From positions 434,001 to 498,000 of the forward strand of contig NZ_CP041636.1 in the NCBI RefSeq assembly GCF_007197755.1: a stretch of DNA of 64,000 nt, given 5' to 3'. The notes under the pieces were generated by a model. That model saw only the letters and a program-made list of their open reading frames with translations. It searched no databases and was not told where the DNA came from. This DNA is from Ferrovibrio terrae (GTDB lineage: Bacteria > Pseudomonadota > Alphaproteobacteria > Ferrovibrionales > Ferrovibrionaceae). Below, piece by piece: positions 1 to 8,312 of the stretch (its first letter is position 1; each line of letters begins with the position of its first letter). Both the position numbers and the translations under genes were made by a program.

Positions 1-2
1 CA

Positions 3-617
3 GCAAAGACGGGACAATTCGCAACCGCAGCAGTACGTGCACCAGCGCAACGTCGCCTCGTGGTCGGCATCACCGGCGCGTCAGGTGTAATTTACGGCAT
101 TCGTCTTCTGGAAGCGCTCAAAGGAAGTGGCATCGAGTCGCATCTGGTGCTGAGCCGCGCCGCCGAAATGACCATCGCCTACGAAACATCGCATACGATC
201 AAGGATGTGAAGGCGCTGGCGCATACGGTTTATGCGGTCGGCGATATCGGCGCGGCGATATCGTCGGGTTCGTTCCAGACGCTGGGCATGGTGATCCTGC
301 CCTGCTCGATGAAGACGCTGGCCGAGATCGCAACCGGCGTGACGACGACACTGCTGAGCCGCGCAGCGGACGTGACCCTGAAAGAGCGTCGTCGCCTGGT
401 GCTGGTGCCGCGCGAGACGCCGCTGCATCTGGGGCATCTGCGCAACATGACGGCGGCCACCGAAATCGGCGCGATCATCGCGCCGCCGATGCCAGGCTTC
501 TATGCACAGCCCAAAAGCCTTGACGATCTGGTGAACCACACGGTCGGCCGCGTGCTTGATCTCTTCGGACTGGATGCCGGCCTGGTGAAACGCTGGACCG
601 GCCGCCCGTCCGCTTAA
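3..617 (+). CDS. ubiX: Flavin prenyltransferase UbiX (5' end outside window)
   Basis: UbiX attaches a dimethylallyl group to FMN, making the prenylated cofactor that UbiD-type decarboxylases need (ubiquinone synthesis or aromatic acid decarboxylation). The frame carries the family's N-terminal signature VVGITGASGVIYGIRLLEAL, and later GSFQTLGMVILPCSMKTLAE and the ending LLSRAADVTLKERRRLVLVP, all typical of UbiX. A GTG at 60 would delete the usual RRL before VVGITG. The frame stays open to base 3 without any ATG, GTG or TTG, so the true start must lie upstream of the window and the entry is partial. The partner ubiD is not visible here. Family call is sure; whether it serves ubiquinone or catabolism is unknown. 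Confidence 0.93.
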   Translation, partial: AKTGQFATAAVRAPAQRRLVVGITGASGVIYGIRLLEALKGSGIESHLVLSRAAEMTIAYETSHTIKDVKALAHTVYAVGDIGAAISSGSFQTLGMVILPCSMKTLAEIATGVTTTLLSRAADVTLKERRRLVLVPRETPLHLGHLRNMTAATEIGAIIAPPMPGFYAQPKSLDDLVNHTVGRVLDLFGLDAGLVKRWTGRPSA

Positions 618-625
618 AATGGCTG

Positions 626-1228
626 CTAGCTGAACGCGATCCTCAGCAGATCGGCGCCAAGCTGCAGCGCCGCCTGATCCCCGGCTGCAATGCGTTCGAG
701 ATAAGCCGCCAGATGCACTGCTGCCGCCTCGATCTCGTCATCCCGATCCGGCGGACTCTTTGCGCTGCGCTGCGCCGGGCCGACGCGACTGGCGGCTGCC
801 AGCCAGACCTGCGCCACCTGTTCCAGCTTCAGTTCCAGCGCCTTGATCTCGGCATACAGCGCGTCCGCCGTCGGTTCGATCTCGCACAGGCTTTTCAGGC
901 CGCGCCGCGCCTCACGCAACGGCTGCAGCACGGCATTGACCGGGGCGACGGCAGACTCCACCCGGCCCAGTTCGGCATCGGCCCAGCCGGCATAGCCGCG
1001 TCGCGCCCGCCAGAAGCCGAGCAGCAGCAGGTTCACATCGGCGCCGAAACGGTCCTGCAGGGCCAGACAGGCCTGGGCCGCCCCGGGCCGGTCATAGAGG
1101 CTGAGGGAAAAGGCCCAGAATCCGGCCTGACTGCCCTCCGGTCCGGAGGCAGCAACCTCGGCAATGGCGGTTTTCCGCCCCGCTTTCGGCGGTTCGGGCA
1201 TTTTCGTTCCTGTGCCAGAGTCGGTCAT
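626..1228 (-). CDS. TIGR02444 family protein
   Basis: This is a 200-residue protein of unknown biochemical role. Residues from about 37 (FWAFSLSLYDRPGAAQACLA, then LQDRFGADVNLLLLGFW) are the hallmark of the TIGR02444 family of small, mostly alpha-helical proteins of proteobacteria. The N-terminal 35 residues are a proline- and alanine-rich extension, and an internal Met at residue 10 is an alternative start. It lies tail to tail with ubiX (8 bases apart) and is divergent from the DUF465 gene over about 50 bases. No signal peptide or membrane segment is visible. Confidence 0.8.
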   Translation of the reverse strand: MTDSGTGTKMPEPPKAGRKTAIAEVAASGPEGSQAGFWAFSLSLYDRPGAAQACLALQDRFGADVNLLLLGFWRARRGYAGWADAELGRVESAVAPVNAVLQPLREARRGLKSLCEIEPTADALYAEIKALELKLEQVAQVWLAAASRVGPAQRSAKSPPDRDDEIEAAAVHLAAYLERIAAGDQAALQLGADLLRIAFS

Positions 1229-1278
1229 TCATGCTATGGTAGCGGGGTTTCCGGGTTTTAGGGTAGGCCAGCGGCACA

Positions 1279-1494
1279 ATGAATTTTCCGGGTCCGATCG
1301 ACACCGAGGACTTGCAGGGCAAACTGGCCGACCTGCGGGCCGAGCACCGCGACCTCGACGATGCCATCACGGCGCTGGCCGAGCAGCCGAGCCTGAACCT
1401 GATCCAGATCCAGCGCATGAAAAAGCGCAAGCTGTCGCTGAAGGATCAGATCACCCGTATCGAAAACCTTCTCATTCCCGACATCATCGCCTGA
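1279..1494 (+). CDS. DUF465 (YdcH-type) small coiled protein
   Basis: This 71-residue, highly charged protein is almost entirely helical in character. The tail QRMKKRKLSLKDQITRIENL is diagnostic of the DUF465/YdcH family, whose members are short helical hairpins of unknown function, common in alphaproteobacteria. The usual family length is 55-75 residues, so it is complete. It is followed after 7 bases by a methyltransferase gene on the same strand, suggesting co-transcription. Confidence 0.85.
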   Translation: MNFPGPIDTEDLQGKLADLRAEHRDLDDAITALAEQPSLNLIQIQRMKKRKLSLKDQITRIENLLIPDIIA

Positions 1495-1501
1495 AGGCTG
1501 C

Positions 1502-2095
1502 ATGCGCGACAGCACGGCCGGCTATGCCTCCATCGCCGACCAACTGGTCGTGCAGTATGAAAGCATCACCTTCGAGGAGGTGCATGGCCAGATACTGCAT
1601 CTGCTGCCAGCAGCTGGCCGCGCGCTGGATATCGGCGCCGGCACCGGACGCGATGCCGCCGCCCTCGCCCGCCGCGGCTTCCGCGTAACGGCGGCAGAGC
1701 CGACCGCGGAAATGGCCGCGCATGGCCAGCGCCTGCATGCCGGCCTCGACATCACCTGGATCGACGATGCCCTGCCGCAACTGCCGCAGCTCGCCGCGCG
1801 CGGCGAGAGCTACGACCTGATCATGCTGACCGCCGTGTGGATGCATCTCGACGCGACCGAACGCGGCGCTGCCATGCAGGCCGTGGCGCCGCTGCTGGCC
1901 AATGACGGACGGTTGGCGATGACCTTGCGCCACGGCCCGGTGCCGCCCGGCCGGCGCATGTTCGAGGTATCGGCTGAAGACGTGATTGCGGCGGCGCAAC
2001 CCTATGGGATCGAACTGCTGTATCACGGCACGCGCGGCGACATGCTGAGCCGCGATACCGTGCATTGGGATGTGCTGGTGCTGACGCGACCCTGA
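1502..2095 (+). CDS. Class I SAM-dependent methyltransferase
   Basis: A 197-residue methyltransferase with the SAM-binding motif I at residues 42-50 (LDIGAGTGR), followed by an acidic residue ending strand beta2 (VTAAEP, 62-67), then WIDDALPQL and LIMLTAVWMHLD for the later strands of a Rossmann-like fold. The substrate cannot be read from the sequence. The protein is short, without an extra substrate domain. It starts 7 bases after the DUF465 stop and ends immediately before the convergent LysR gene. Confidence 0.85.
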   Translation: MRDSTAGYASIADQLVVQYESITFEEVHGQILHLLPAAGRALDIGAGTGRDAAALARRGFRVTAAEPTAEMAAHGQRLHAGLDITWIDDALPQLPQLAARGESYDLIMLTAVWMHLDATERGAAMQAVAPLLANDGRLAMTLRHGPVPPGRRMFEVSAEDVIAAAQPYGIELLYHGTRGDMLSRDTVHWDVLVLTRP

Positions 2096-2998
2096 TCAGC
2101 GCTTGCCGTAGGCGCCGCGGATTTCCCCGGCCAGCGCCACCGCAGGCGCCGACAGTTGCCGGCCTTTCAGCTGCAGGAAGCCGATCTGGCGACTGATCGT
2201 CGGCCCGGTCAGCGGCCGCATGGTCAGACGATCCGAGGCGAACATCGAGAAAGTGAGCGCCGGCAAAGCGGTGACACCGAGGCCGGCTGAGACCAGCGCG
2301 ATGCAGGAGGCGATCTGCTCGACCTCGAAACGCGGCTGCAGCGCGAAATCGGCCTGCAGCAGCACGGCATCGGCCAGCCGGCGCACCGAGGTCGAACCCG
2401 CCATCGCCACATAGGCATGGCCTTCCAGCGCGCTCCACGGCAGCGCGCCTTTTCCCTTGGCCAGCACATGATCGTCGCGGCAGACCAGATGGATGCGGTC
2501 GGCGCCGATTTCATCATAGGCGAGCGCGGCAGTTTCAGCGATCCGCGTGGTGACGGCGAAATCGGCGAGACCATCGGCCACCATCGCCACCGCGCGTTCA
2601 TGCATCACATCACGGATCGCCACATCGATGCCAGGATATTTGCGCTGCAGTTGCATCAGCGCACGCGGCAGGATCGAGGCCGCGACGGATGGCAGCACCG
2701 CCAGCGTGAGCCGGCCATGCAACCCGCTGGCGCGTTCGGCCACGCCCTGCATCGACACCTTGAAATCGCGCAGCAGGTCTTCGGCCACGGCGAAAAGATG
2801 CCGGCCATCGGGCGTAGGCTGCACGCTGCGCGTGGTGCGGTCGAACAATGTCAGGCCCAGTTCGACTTCGATCTTGCGGATCGCCGTACTCAGTGCCGGC
2901 TGTGAAATGCGCAGCTTTTCGGCCGCCTGCGTGAAACTGCCTTCACGCATCGTGGCGGTGAAAAGCTCGAGCTGGCGCAGCGTGAGATTGATAGTCAT
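2096..2998 (-). CDS. LysR-family transcriptional regulator
   Basis: A 300-residue regulator with the classical LysR N-terminal winged helix (LTLRQLELFTATMREGSFTQ, then AAEKLRISQPALSTAIRKIE, about residues 5-45), linker helix, and a periplasmic-binding-like effector domain from about residue 90. It is divergent from the AtuA-like operon over an 85-base AT-rich gap, the usual arrangement for a LysR protein that controls its neighbour and itself, so it most likely responds to a substrate or intermediate of that operon. The effector is unknown. Confidence 0.93.
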   Translation of the reverse strand: MTINLTLRQLELFTATMREGSFTQAAEKLRISQPALSTAIRKIEVELGLTLFDRTTRSVQPTPDGRHLFAVAEDLLRDFKVSMQGVAERASGLHGRLTLAVLPSVAASILPRALMQLQRKYPGIDVAIRDVMHERAVAMVADGLADFAVTTRIAETAALAYDEIGADRIHLVCRDDHVLAKGKGALPWSALEGHAYVAMAGSTSVRRLADAVLLQADFALQPRFEVEQIASCIALVSAGLGVTALPALTFSMFASDRLTMRPLTGPTISRQIGFLQLKGRQLSAPAVALAGEIRGAYGKR

Positions 2999-3083
2999 GG
3001 GTTATAAATCCATATTTCTTATATATTGGACGTTATAGGTCAGTTTTCGCATCCTGTCGCCCGAGGAAACCACGGGGCAGACT
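2999..3083. promoter_or_regulatory. Divergent control region between LysR gene and AtuA operon
   Basis: This gap is strikingly AT-rich for the genome. It contains ATAT-N5-ATAT (3012-3024), a small dyad of the kind LysR proteins use. No convincing -35/-10 pair could be assigned. The role as a LysR binding region is inferred from gene arrangement. Confidence 0.35.
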
Positions 3084-4457
3084 TTGCCAGCCACGACAGT
3101 TCATATCGGCGCAGGCGCGGGTTTTGCCGGCGACCGGCCGGGCGCCGCCGTCGCGGTGGCCGAAGCGCTGGCTGTGGCAAGCCGACAGGGTATCCCGGCA
3201 TTCCTGATTTTCGAGATGCTGGCCGAACGTACGCTGGCGCTGGCGCAGCTCGACCGCCGCCGCGACCCGGCCACAGGCTACAGCGCCAATCTCACGGGCC
3301 TGGTGCAGCCAGTGCTGAAACTCTGCCTGCAGCACAACATCCGCATCATCGGCAATTTCGGCGCCGCCAATCCGCAGGCCGCCGCGCACCACCTGCGCGT
3401 CCTGGCGCAGGATCTGGGCTTCCGGGACGCCAAGATCGCAGTTGTCACCGGCGACGATCTCAGCGCCCGGCTGACACCCGCAGACCTCACCGCGCGCGAA
3501 ACCGATGGCGCGCTGCTCAAAGACAGGAAAGACATCGTCGCGGCCAATGCCTATCTCGGCGCGCAGCCGATTGCACAGGCGCTGGAGGCCGGCGCCGATA
3601 TCGTGGTAACCGGCCGCGTTGCCGATCCGGCGCTGGTGCTGGGTCCGCTGGCACATGCCTTCGGCTGGAGCTGGGACGACTGGGACAGGCTCGCGGCGGG
3701 CACGCTGGTGGGCCATCTGCTGGAATGCGGCCCGCAGGTGAGCGGCGGTTATTTCGCTGATCCAGGCTGCAAGGACGCGCCCGATCTCGACCGGCTGGGT
3801 TATCCCATCGCCGAAGTGCAGGCCGACGGCAAGGCCGTGATCACCAAGCCGGCCGGCAGCGGCGGCGTGGTGGATCTGCGCACCGTGAAGGAACAGGTAC
3901 TTTACGAGATCCACGATCCCGCCGCCTATCTGACGCCCGACGTGATCCTCGACCTGACCGAAGTGGAACTGGCGCAGCAGGGACCAGATCGCGTGCGCGT
4001 GACCGGTGCGCGCGGCCATGCCCGTCCCGCGACGCTGAAGGCCACGGTCTGTTTCGAGGCCGGCTGGTTCGCCGAGGCCGAGATTTCCTATGCCGGGCCG
4101 AATGCCACGGCGCGCGCGCGGCTGGCCATCGACATCATCCGCAAACGCATGGCGGTTCTGCAGCCGGACTTGAGCATTCGCGCCGACATCATCGGCGTGG
4201 TCAGCAGTTTCGGCGACAGTGCCGGCCACGACCTTGCCGCGGCGACCACAGAAGCTGACGACCTGCGCGTGCGCTTTGCCACGCGCCACACGGATGCAGA
4301 CGTCGCAAAACTGCTGCTGGCCGAGGTGGAGGCGCTTTATGTGGCCGGTCCGGCCGGCGGCGGCGGCGTGCGGCGGCATCTGGTGCCGCAACTGGCCAGC
4401 GCCTCCTGCCTGATCGAACGCGACCTCGTGTCGCCCAGCGTGGAACTGGCGCCATGA
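3084..4457 (+). CDS. AtuA family protein (DUF1446), acyclic terpene utilisation-like
   Basis: A 457-residue protein of the AtuA/DUF1446 family, known from citronellol/geraniol catabolism in Pseudomonas and found in many organic-acid degradation operons; the exact reaction is not established. Family landmarks are IGAGAGFAGDRPGAAVA at the N-terminus, the conserved block with NFGAANPQAA, and ITKPAGSGGVVDLRTVKEQ, YEIHDPAAYLTPDV and DLTEVEL in the middle. The start is a TTG at 3084, chosen because it places the IGAGAGF motif at the usual distance; no ATG exists upstream in frame. It overlaps the next gene by 4 bases (ATGA), implying translational coupling. Confidence 0.85.
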   Translation: MPATTVHIGAGAGFAGDRPGAAVAVAEALAVASRQGIPAFLIFEMLAERTLALAQLDRRRDPATGYSANLTGLVQPVLKLCLQHNIRIIGNFGAANPQAAAHHLRVLAQDLGFRDAKIAVVTGDDLSARLTPADLTARETDGALLKDRKDIVAANAYLGAQPIAQALEAGADIVVTGRVADPALVLGPLAHAFGWSWDDWDRLAAGTLVGHLLECGPQVSGGYFADPGCKDAPDLDRLGYPIAEVQADGKAVITKPAGSGGVVDLRTVKEQVLYEIHDPAAYLTPDVILDLTEVELAQQGPDRVRVTGARGHARPATLKATVCFEAGWFAEAEISYAGPNATARARLAIDIIRKRMAVLQPDLSIRADIIGVVSSFGDSAGHDLAAATTEADDLRVRFATRHTDADVAKLLLAEVEALYVAGPAGGGGVRRHLVPQLASASCLIERDLVSPSVELAP

Positions 4458-4807
4458 GCGACATTCAGCTGCATCGGATCGCGCATGCCCGCTCCGGCGA
4501 CAAGGGCAACCGGCTGAATATCGCACTGATCTGCTATCGCCCGGAGTTTTTCGACATTGTGGCTCAGCAGGTCACCACCGAACGTGTGGCCGAACTGTTT
4601 TCCAGCCGCAAGGTCGGCCGCGTGCAGCGCTATGAGCTGCCGAAACTCTGGGCCTTCAACTTCGTGCTCGACCATGTGCTGGACGGCGGCGTGAATGCCA
4701 GCCTCGGCCTCGATGGCCATGGCAAGACGCTGTCCTTCAAACTGCTGACCCTGCCTGTCAGCCTGCCTGCTTCATTGCTTCAGTCCCTGCTTACAGATCA
4801 ATCATAA
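4454..4807 (+). CDS. AtuA-like C-terminal (ferredoxin-fold) domain protein
   Basis: A 117-residue protein matching the small AtuA-associated domain: HARSGDKGNRLNIALICYRP near the N-terminus is its conserved signature, followed by RYELPKLWAFNFVLDHVLDG. In many bacteria this domain is fused to the C-terminus of AtuA; here it is a separate polypeptide whose ATG overlaps the AtuA stop by 4 bases, so the two are probably made together and form one complex. Confidence 0.82.
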   Translation: MSDIQLHRIAHARSGDKGNRLNIALICYRPEFFDIVAQQVTTERVAELFSSRKVGRVQRYELPKLWAFNFVLDHVLDGGVNASLGLDGHGKTLSFKLLTLPVSLPASLLQSLLTDQS

Positions 4808-4819
4808 ACGGAGGAAACC

Positions 4820-5797
4820 ATGCGCATCCTGTCATCGCTTGCACTCTTGGCCGCCACGGCCATCGCTTTGCCTGCTCTATCCACATCTTCTTTGGCGCAG
4901 AGCAACTATCCGAACAAGCCGATCAAGTTCATCGTGCCGTTTGCCGCCGGCAGCGCCACCGATACGGTGGCCCGCGTGGTCGGCGACCATATCGGCAAGG
5001 AGCTGAAGCAGGCGGTGGTGGTGGAGAACCTCGCCGGCGGCAGCGGCGTGATCGCCGCGCAGAAAGTGGCGCAGGCCGAGCCGGACGGCTACACACTGCT
5101 GATCTCGACCAATACCACGCATGCCGCCAACCAGAGCATGCTGAAGAAGCTGCCCTACGATGCGGTGAAGGATTTCGAGACCGTCACCCTGCTGGGCACC
5201 ATTCCGATGGCGCTGGTGGTAAACCCTTCGGTGCCGGCGAAGAACGTCAAGGAACTGATCGCCTATGCCAAGGCCAATCCGGGCAAGCTGAGCTTCGGTG
5301 CCGGATCGAGCTCGGCGCGCATCGGCGTCGAGATGTTCAAGGTTATGACCGGCACCGACATCGTGCATGTGCCCTACAAGAGCAATCCGCAGGCGGTGAC
5401 CGACCTGCTGGGCGGTCAGGTGCAGTTGATGATCGCCGATGTCTCCACCACGCTGCCGCAGGCCGCGGCCGGCAAGGTGAAGGCGCTGGGCGTGTCGACC
5501 AAGGGGCCGTCGCCGGTGGCGCCGGGCCTGCCCACCATCGCCAGCGAAGGCGTGCCGGGCTACGAGATCACCGCCTGGTTCGCCGCCTGGCTGCCGGCCA
5601 AAACGCCCGCCGCGATTGCCGACCGTCTGCAGAAGGCGATGGCGGGCGCGGTGGCCGACAAGGAGATTCAGGCCAGGCTGATGGCCGCCGGCATCGAGCC
5701 CAAGTCGAGCAGCCGCAAGGAACTGGCCGATTTCGTCAGCAGCGAAACCGAGAAATGGGCCAAGGTGGTGAAGGCCGCCGGGATCGAGCCGGAATAA
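4820..5797 (+). CDS. Bug/TctC-type periplasmic solute-binding receptor
   Basis: A 325-residue secreted binding protein. Residues 1-26 form a signal peptide ending near SSLAQ. YPNKPIKFIVPFAAGSATDT directly after it is the standard opening of tripartite tricarboxylate transporter receptors (Bug family), and the two-lobed fold continues to the C-terminus. A strong ribosome site (GGAGG, 4810-4814) sits 5 bases before the ATG. It is the last gene of the AtuA operon and probably delivers its substrate, likely a carboxylate. No TctA/TctB membrane genes are adjacent, which is common for this receptor family. Confidence 0.9.
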   Translation: MRILSSLALLAATAIALPALSTSSLAQSNYPNKPIKFIVPFAAGSATDTVARVVGDHIGKELKQAVVVENLAGGSGVIAAQKVAQAEPDGYTLLISTNTTHAANQSMLKKLPYDAVKDFETVTLLGTIPMALVVNPSVPAKNVKELIAYAKANPGKLSFGAGSSSARIGVEMFKVMTGTDIVHVPYKSNPQAVTDLLGGQVQLMIADVSTTLPQAAAGKVKALGVSTKGPSPVAPGLPTIASEGVPGYEITAWFAAWLPAKTPAAIADRLQKAMAGAVADKEIQARLMAAGIEPKSSSRKELADFVSSETEKWAKVVKAAGIEPE

Positions 5798-5824
5798 GAC
5801 GCGTGGTGCATTCCACGTGATGAA

Positions 5825-5857
5825 GGCCGGTCAGCGATGACCGGCCTTTTTCTTTTT
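5825..5857 (+). terminator. Rho-independent terminator of the AtuA operon
   Basis: A perfect 9-bp stem (GGCCGGTCA with TGACCGGCC) closes a GCGA tetraloop of GNRA type and is followed by TTTTTCTTTTT. It starts 27 bases after the receptor gene stop. Confidence 0.95.
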
Positions 5858-5868
5858 ATTGGTAATAT

Positions 5869-5908
5869 CCTCACTCTCCCGCTATCGCGGGAGAGGATTG
5901 GGGTGAGG
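5869..5908. repeat. Intergenic palindromic repeat (HPNPLPR-type)
   Basis: Two nested inverted repeats: an inner perfect 9-bp stem CTCTCCCGC/GCGGGAGAG (5874-5882 and 5887-5895) with a TATC loop, and an outer CCTCAC/GTGAGG (5869-5874 and 5903-5908). Read on the minus strand it gives the peptide shadow PHPNPLPR, a well-known sign of a small palindromic element scattered between genes in many proteobacteria. One copy was seen in the window. Function unknown. Confidence 0.6.
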
Positions 5909-6010
5909 GACTTCCGCAACGGCATGACGCGCGCGGAAAGCATTTTCGCCGGCCGCGCGATTGCATGACATCTCCCGATACGGATTAAATAAGCTGCTGA
6001 GGGAGAGCAC

Positions 6011-6985
6011 ATGCGCGTTGTCATCACCGGCGCCGCCGGATTCATCGGCCGCAAGCTGACTGCCGCCCTGATCAGGCAAGGCCAACTCATGGGGCCCGGC
6101 GAAGCCCCTGCCCCGATCTCCGAACTCGTGCTGGCCGATCACGTCGATTTCGCCGCCCCCTCCACCGGCACAGGAAGCATCCCGATCCGCAAACTGATTG
6201 GTGACCTGCGCGACGCCGGCTATCGCCAGCAACTGTTCGAGGGCGGCGTCGGCAGCCTGTTCCATCTCGCGGCCGCGCTGACCACCGAGGCCGAACGCGA
6301 CATCGCGCTGGGTATCGAGACCAATGTGCTGAGCCTGCTCGGGCTGCTGGACCTCTGCCGCGCGCAGAAGACCGCGCCACGTTTCATCTTCGCCAGCTCG
6401 ATTGCCACGTTTGGCGGCACACTGCCCGGGGTGGTGGACGATACGACCGCGCAGACGCCGCAGACCTCCTATGGCGCGCATAAGGTGATCGCCGAACAGC
6501 TGATCAGCGACCAGAGCCGTCATGGCATGCTGGATGGCCGGGCCTTGCGCCTGCCCATCGTGGTGATCCGGCCGAAAGCCGCGCCCTCGGTTTCCGACAG
6601 TGTGGCAGCGATCCTGCGCGAGCCGCTGAATGGCCGAGATGTCGATTGCCCGTTCAAACCAGAAACCGTGTTGCCCGTCGTCTCGGTACAGGCCGTGGTG
6701 CGCGCATTGCTGAAGCTGCATGACCTGTCAGCAGATACAATTGGCGCTCTCCGCGCTTTCAACCTGCCGGCGCTCAGCGTGACCGCCGCCGAGATGGCGT
6801 CGGCCGTACAAGGCTATCCGCAGCGCAAGCCCGGCCAGGTGAACTGGCGCCCGGATGCGCAGATGCAGAAAATCGTGGACGGCTGGCCGGCGCGATTTGA
6901 GTCGGCGCGGGCGCGCCAGCTCGGCATCCTGTCCGACGCCAGCATCACCGAAATCATCGACGCCTGGCTGAAGGACGCGCCATGA
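6011..6985 (+). CDS. NAD-dependent epimerase/dehydratase, D-erythronate dehydrogenase-like
   Basis: A 324-residue extended SDR protein. The nucleotide site TGAAGFIG lies at residues 6-13, the catalytic Ser is in FASSIATFGG (about 129-130), and Tyr154/Lys158 are in SYGAHK. The C-terminal half (LRLPIVVIRPKAAPSVSDS, VVSVQAVVRALLKL) resembles DenD, the NAD-dependent D-erythronate dehydrogenase of tetronate catabolism. No other tetronate genes (OtnK, OtnC) are present, so the substrate is uncertain. Its stop overlaps the next gene's start by 4 bases. Confidence 0.78.
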   Translation: MRVVITGAAGFIGRKLTAALIRQGQLMGPGEAPAPISELVLADHVDFAAPSTGTGSIPIRKLIGDLRDAGYRQQLFEGGVGSLFHLAAALTTEAERDIALGIETNVLSLLGLLDLCRAQKTAPRFIFASSIATFGGTLPGVVDDTTAQTPQTSYGAHKVIAEQLISDQSRHGMLDGRALRLPIVVIRPKAAPSVSDSVAAILREPLNGRDVDCPFKPETVLPVVSVQAVVRALLKLHDLSADTIGALRAFNLPALSVTAAEMASAVQGYPQRKPGQVNWRPDAQMQKIVDGWPARFESARARQLGILSDASITEIIDAWLKDAP

Positions 6986-8286
6986 CAACGAAAAAGTTCT
7001 GCATCATCGGCGCAGGCTCGTCGGGCATTGCCGTGGCCAAGGCGCTGAAGCAGAAGGGCCTGGACTTTGACTGTTTCGAGAAGGGTTCGGATATCGGCGG
7101 CAACTGGCGTTACAACAACGACAACGGCGTGTCGGCCGCCTATCGCAGCCTGCATATCGATACCAGCCGCAAGAATCTGCAGTATCCCGATTTCCCGACG
7201 CCAGACGACCTGCCGGATTTTCCCTCGCACTGGCAGGTGATGCAGTATCTCGACTCTTACGCGGAAAAATTCGGCATCCGGTCGCATATCCGCTTCCGCA
7301 CCAGCGTCACTAAAGTGGAGCCTGTCGGGAGCGGGGAATGGGCGGTGACGCTCGACAGCGGCGAGACGCTGGCCTACAGCGCCGTGATCGTCGCCAACGG
7401 TCATCTGTGGGATACGCGGCTGCCGGATTTCCCCGGCCAGTTCGAGGGCCCGCAGATTCATTCCCATGCCTACAAGACCGCCGCGCCCTTCGACGACAAG
7501 CGAGTGCTGGTGGTCGGCATCGGCAATTCGGCGGTCGATATCGCCGTCGATCTGTGCCGCCGCGCAGCCAGCGTCACATTATCGACGCGGCGCGGCGCCT
7601 GGATCATGCCGAAATACATCATGGGCATTCCCACGGATCGCTGGGGCGCTTTCTTCTCGCGCAAGCTGAAACTGCCCACGGTACTGAGCCGCATGATCGT
7701 CAACAGGCTGATGTATCTCACCGTCGGCGACCAGCGCCGCTACGGCATGCCGACACCGAAGCACCCGATGTGGCGCGAGCACGCGACGATCAGCCAGGAA
7801 CTGCTGCCTTATATCGGCCATGGCTGGATCAGGGTGAAACCCAACGTGGCAAAGCTGGACGGCAGCCGCGTCAGCTTCGCCGATGGCAGCGCCGAGGATT
7901 TCGACGCCATCATCTACGCCACCGGGTACAAGACGAGCTTCCCCTTCCTCGATCCGGCAATCTTCGCCGTGAAGGACAATGAGGCGCCGCAGCTCTATCG
8001 CCGCATGTTGGCGCTGGAGCGGCCGGGGCTGTATTTCGCCGGTCTGGTGCAGCCGATCGGTGCGACGATCCCGCTGGTGGAAATCCAGTCGCGCTGGCTC
8101 GCCGGCGTGCTGGCCGGCGAGATCACGCTGCCCTCGAAAGATGCGATGCGGGCCGAGCTGCGCGAACACTGGCGCGGCGTGAAGCGGCGCTATGTCGATA
8201 GCGCGCGCTATACGCTCGAAGTGGATTACCGCGACTATGCCGCGCAGATGCGCGAGGACATGGCCAGCGGCCGAGGTGGCTATTAG
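6982..8286 (+). CDS. Flavin-containing monooxygenase
   Basis: A 434-residue flavoprotein. It has an FAD site IIGAGSSGIAVAKAL (8-22) with GGNWRYN following, the FMO/BVMO fingerprint FEGPQIHSHAYK at about residue 155, a second NADPH site VVGIGNSAVDIAVDL, and the ATGY motif at the end (YATGYKTSFPFLD). These enzymes insert oxygen into soft nucleophiles or ketones using NADPH. Overlap with the preceding dehydrogenase (ATGA) suggests the two oxidise the same compound in succession; the compound cannot be named. Confidence 0.87.
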   Translation: MTTKKFCIIGAGSSGIAVAKALKQKGLDFDCFEKGSDIGGNWRYNNDNGVSAAYRSLHIDTSRKNLQYPDFPTPDDLPDFPSHWQVMQYLDSYAEKFGIRSHIRFRTSVTKVEPVGSGEWAVTLDSGETLAYSAVIVANGHLWDTRLPDFPGQFEGPQIHSHAYKTAAPFDDKRVLVVGIGNSAVDIAVDLCRRAASVTLSTRRGAWIMPKYIMGIPTDRWGAFFSRKLKLPTVLSRMIVNRLMYLTVGDQRRYGMPTPKHPMWREHATISQELLPYIGHGWIRVKPNVAKLDGSRVSFADGSAEDFDAIIYATGYKTSFPFLDPAIFAVKDNEAPQLYRRMLALERPGLYFAGLVQPIGATIPLVEIQSRWLAGVLAGEITLPSKDAMRAELREHWRGVKRRYVDSARYTLEVDYRDYAAQMREDMASGRGGY

Positions 8287-8312
8287 GGCCGGCTACTGAT
8301 CAGGCGCTGCCA

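Noticed and set aside
5805-5822. CACGTG-containing stretch after the Bug receptor as another parS
   Set aside because: Only about 10 of 16 positions match, and the flanks are not palindromic.
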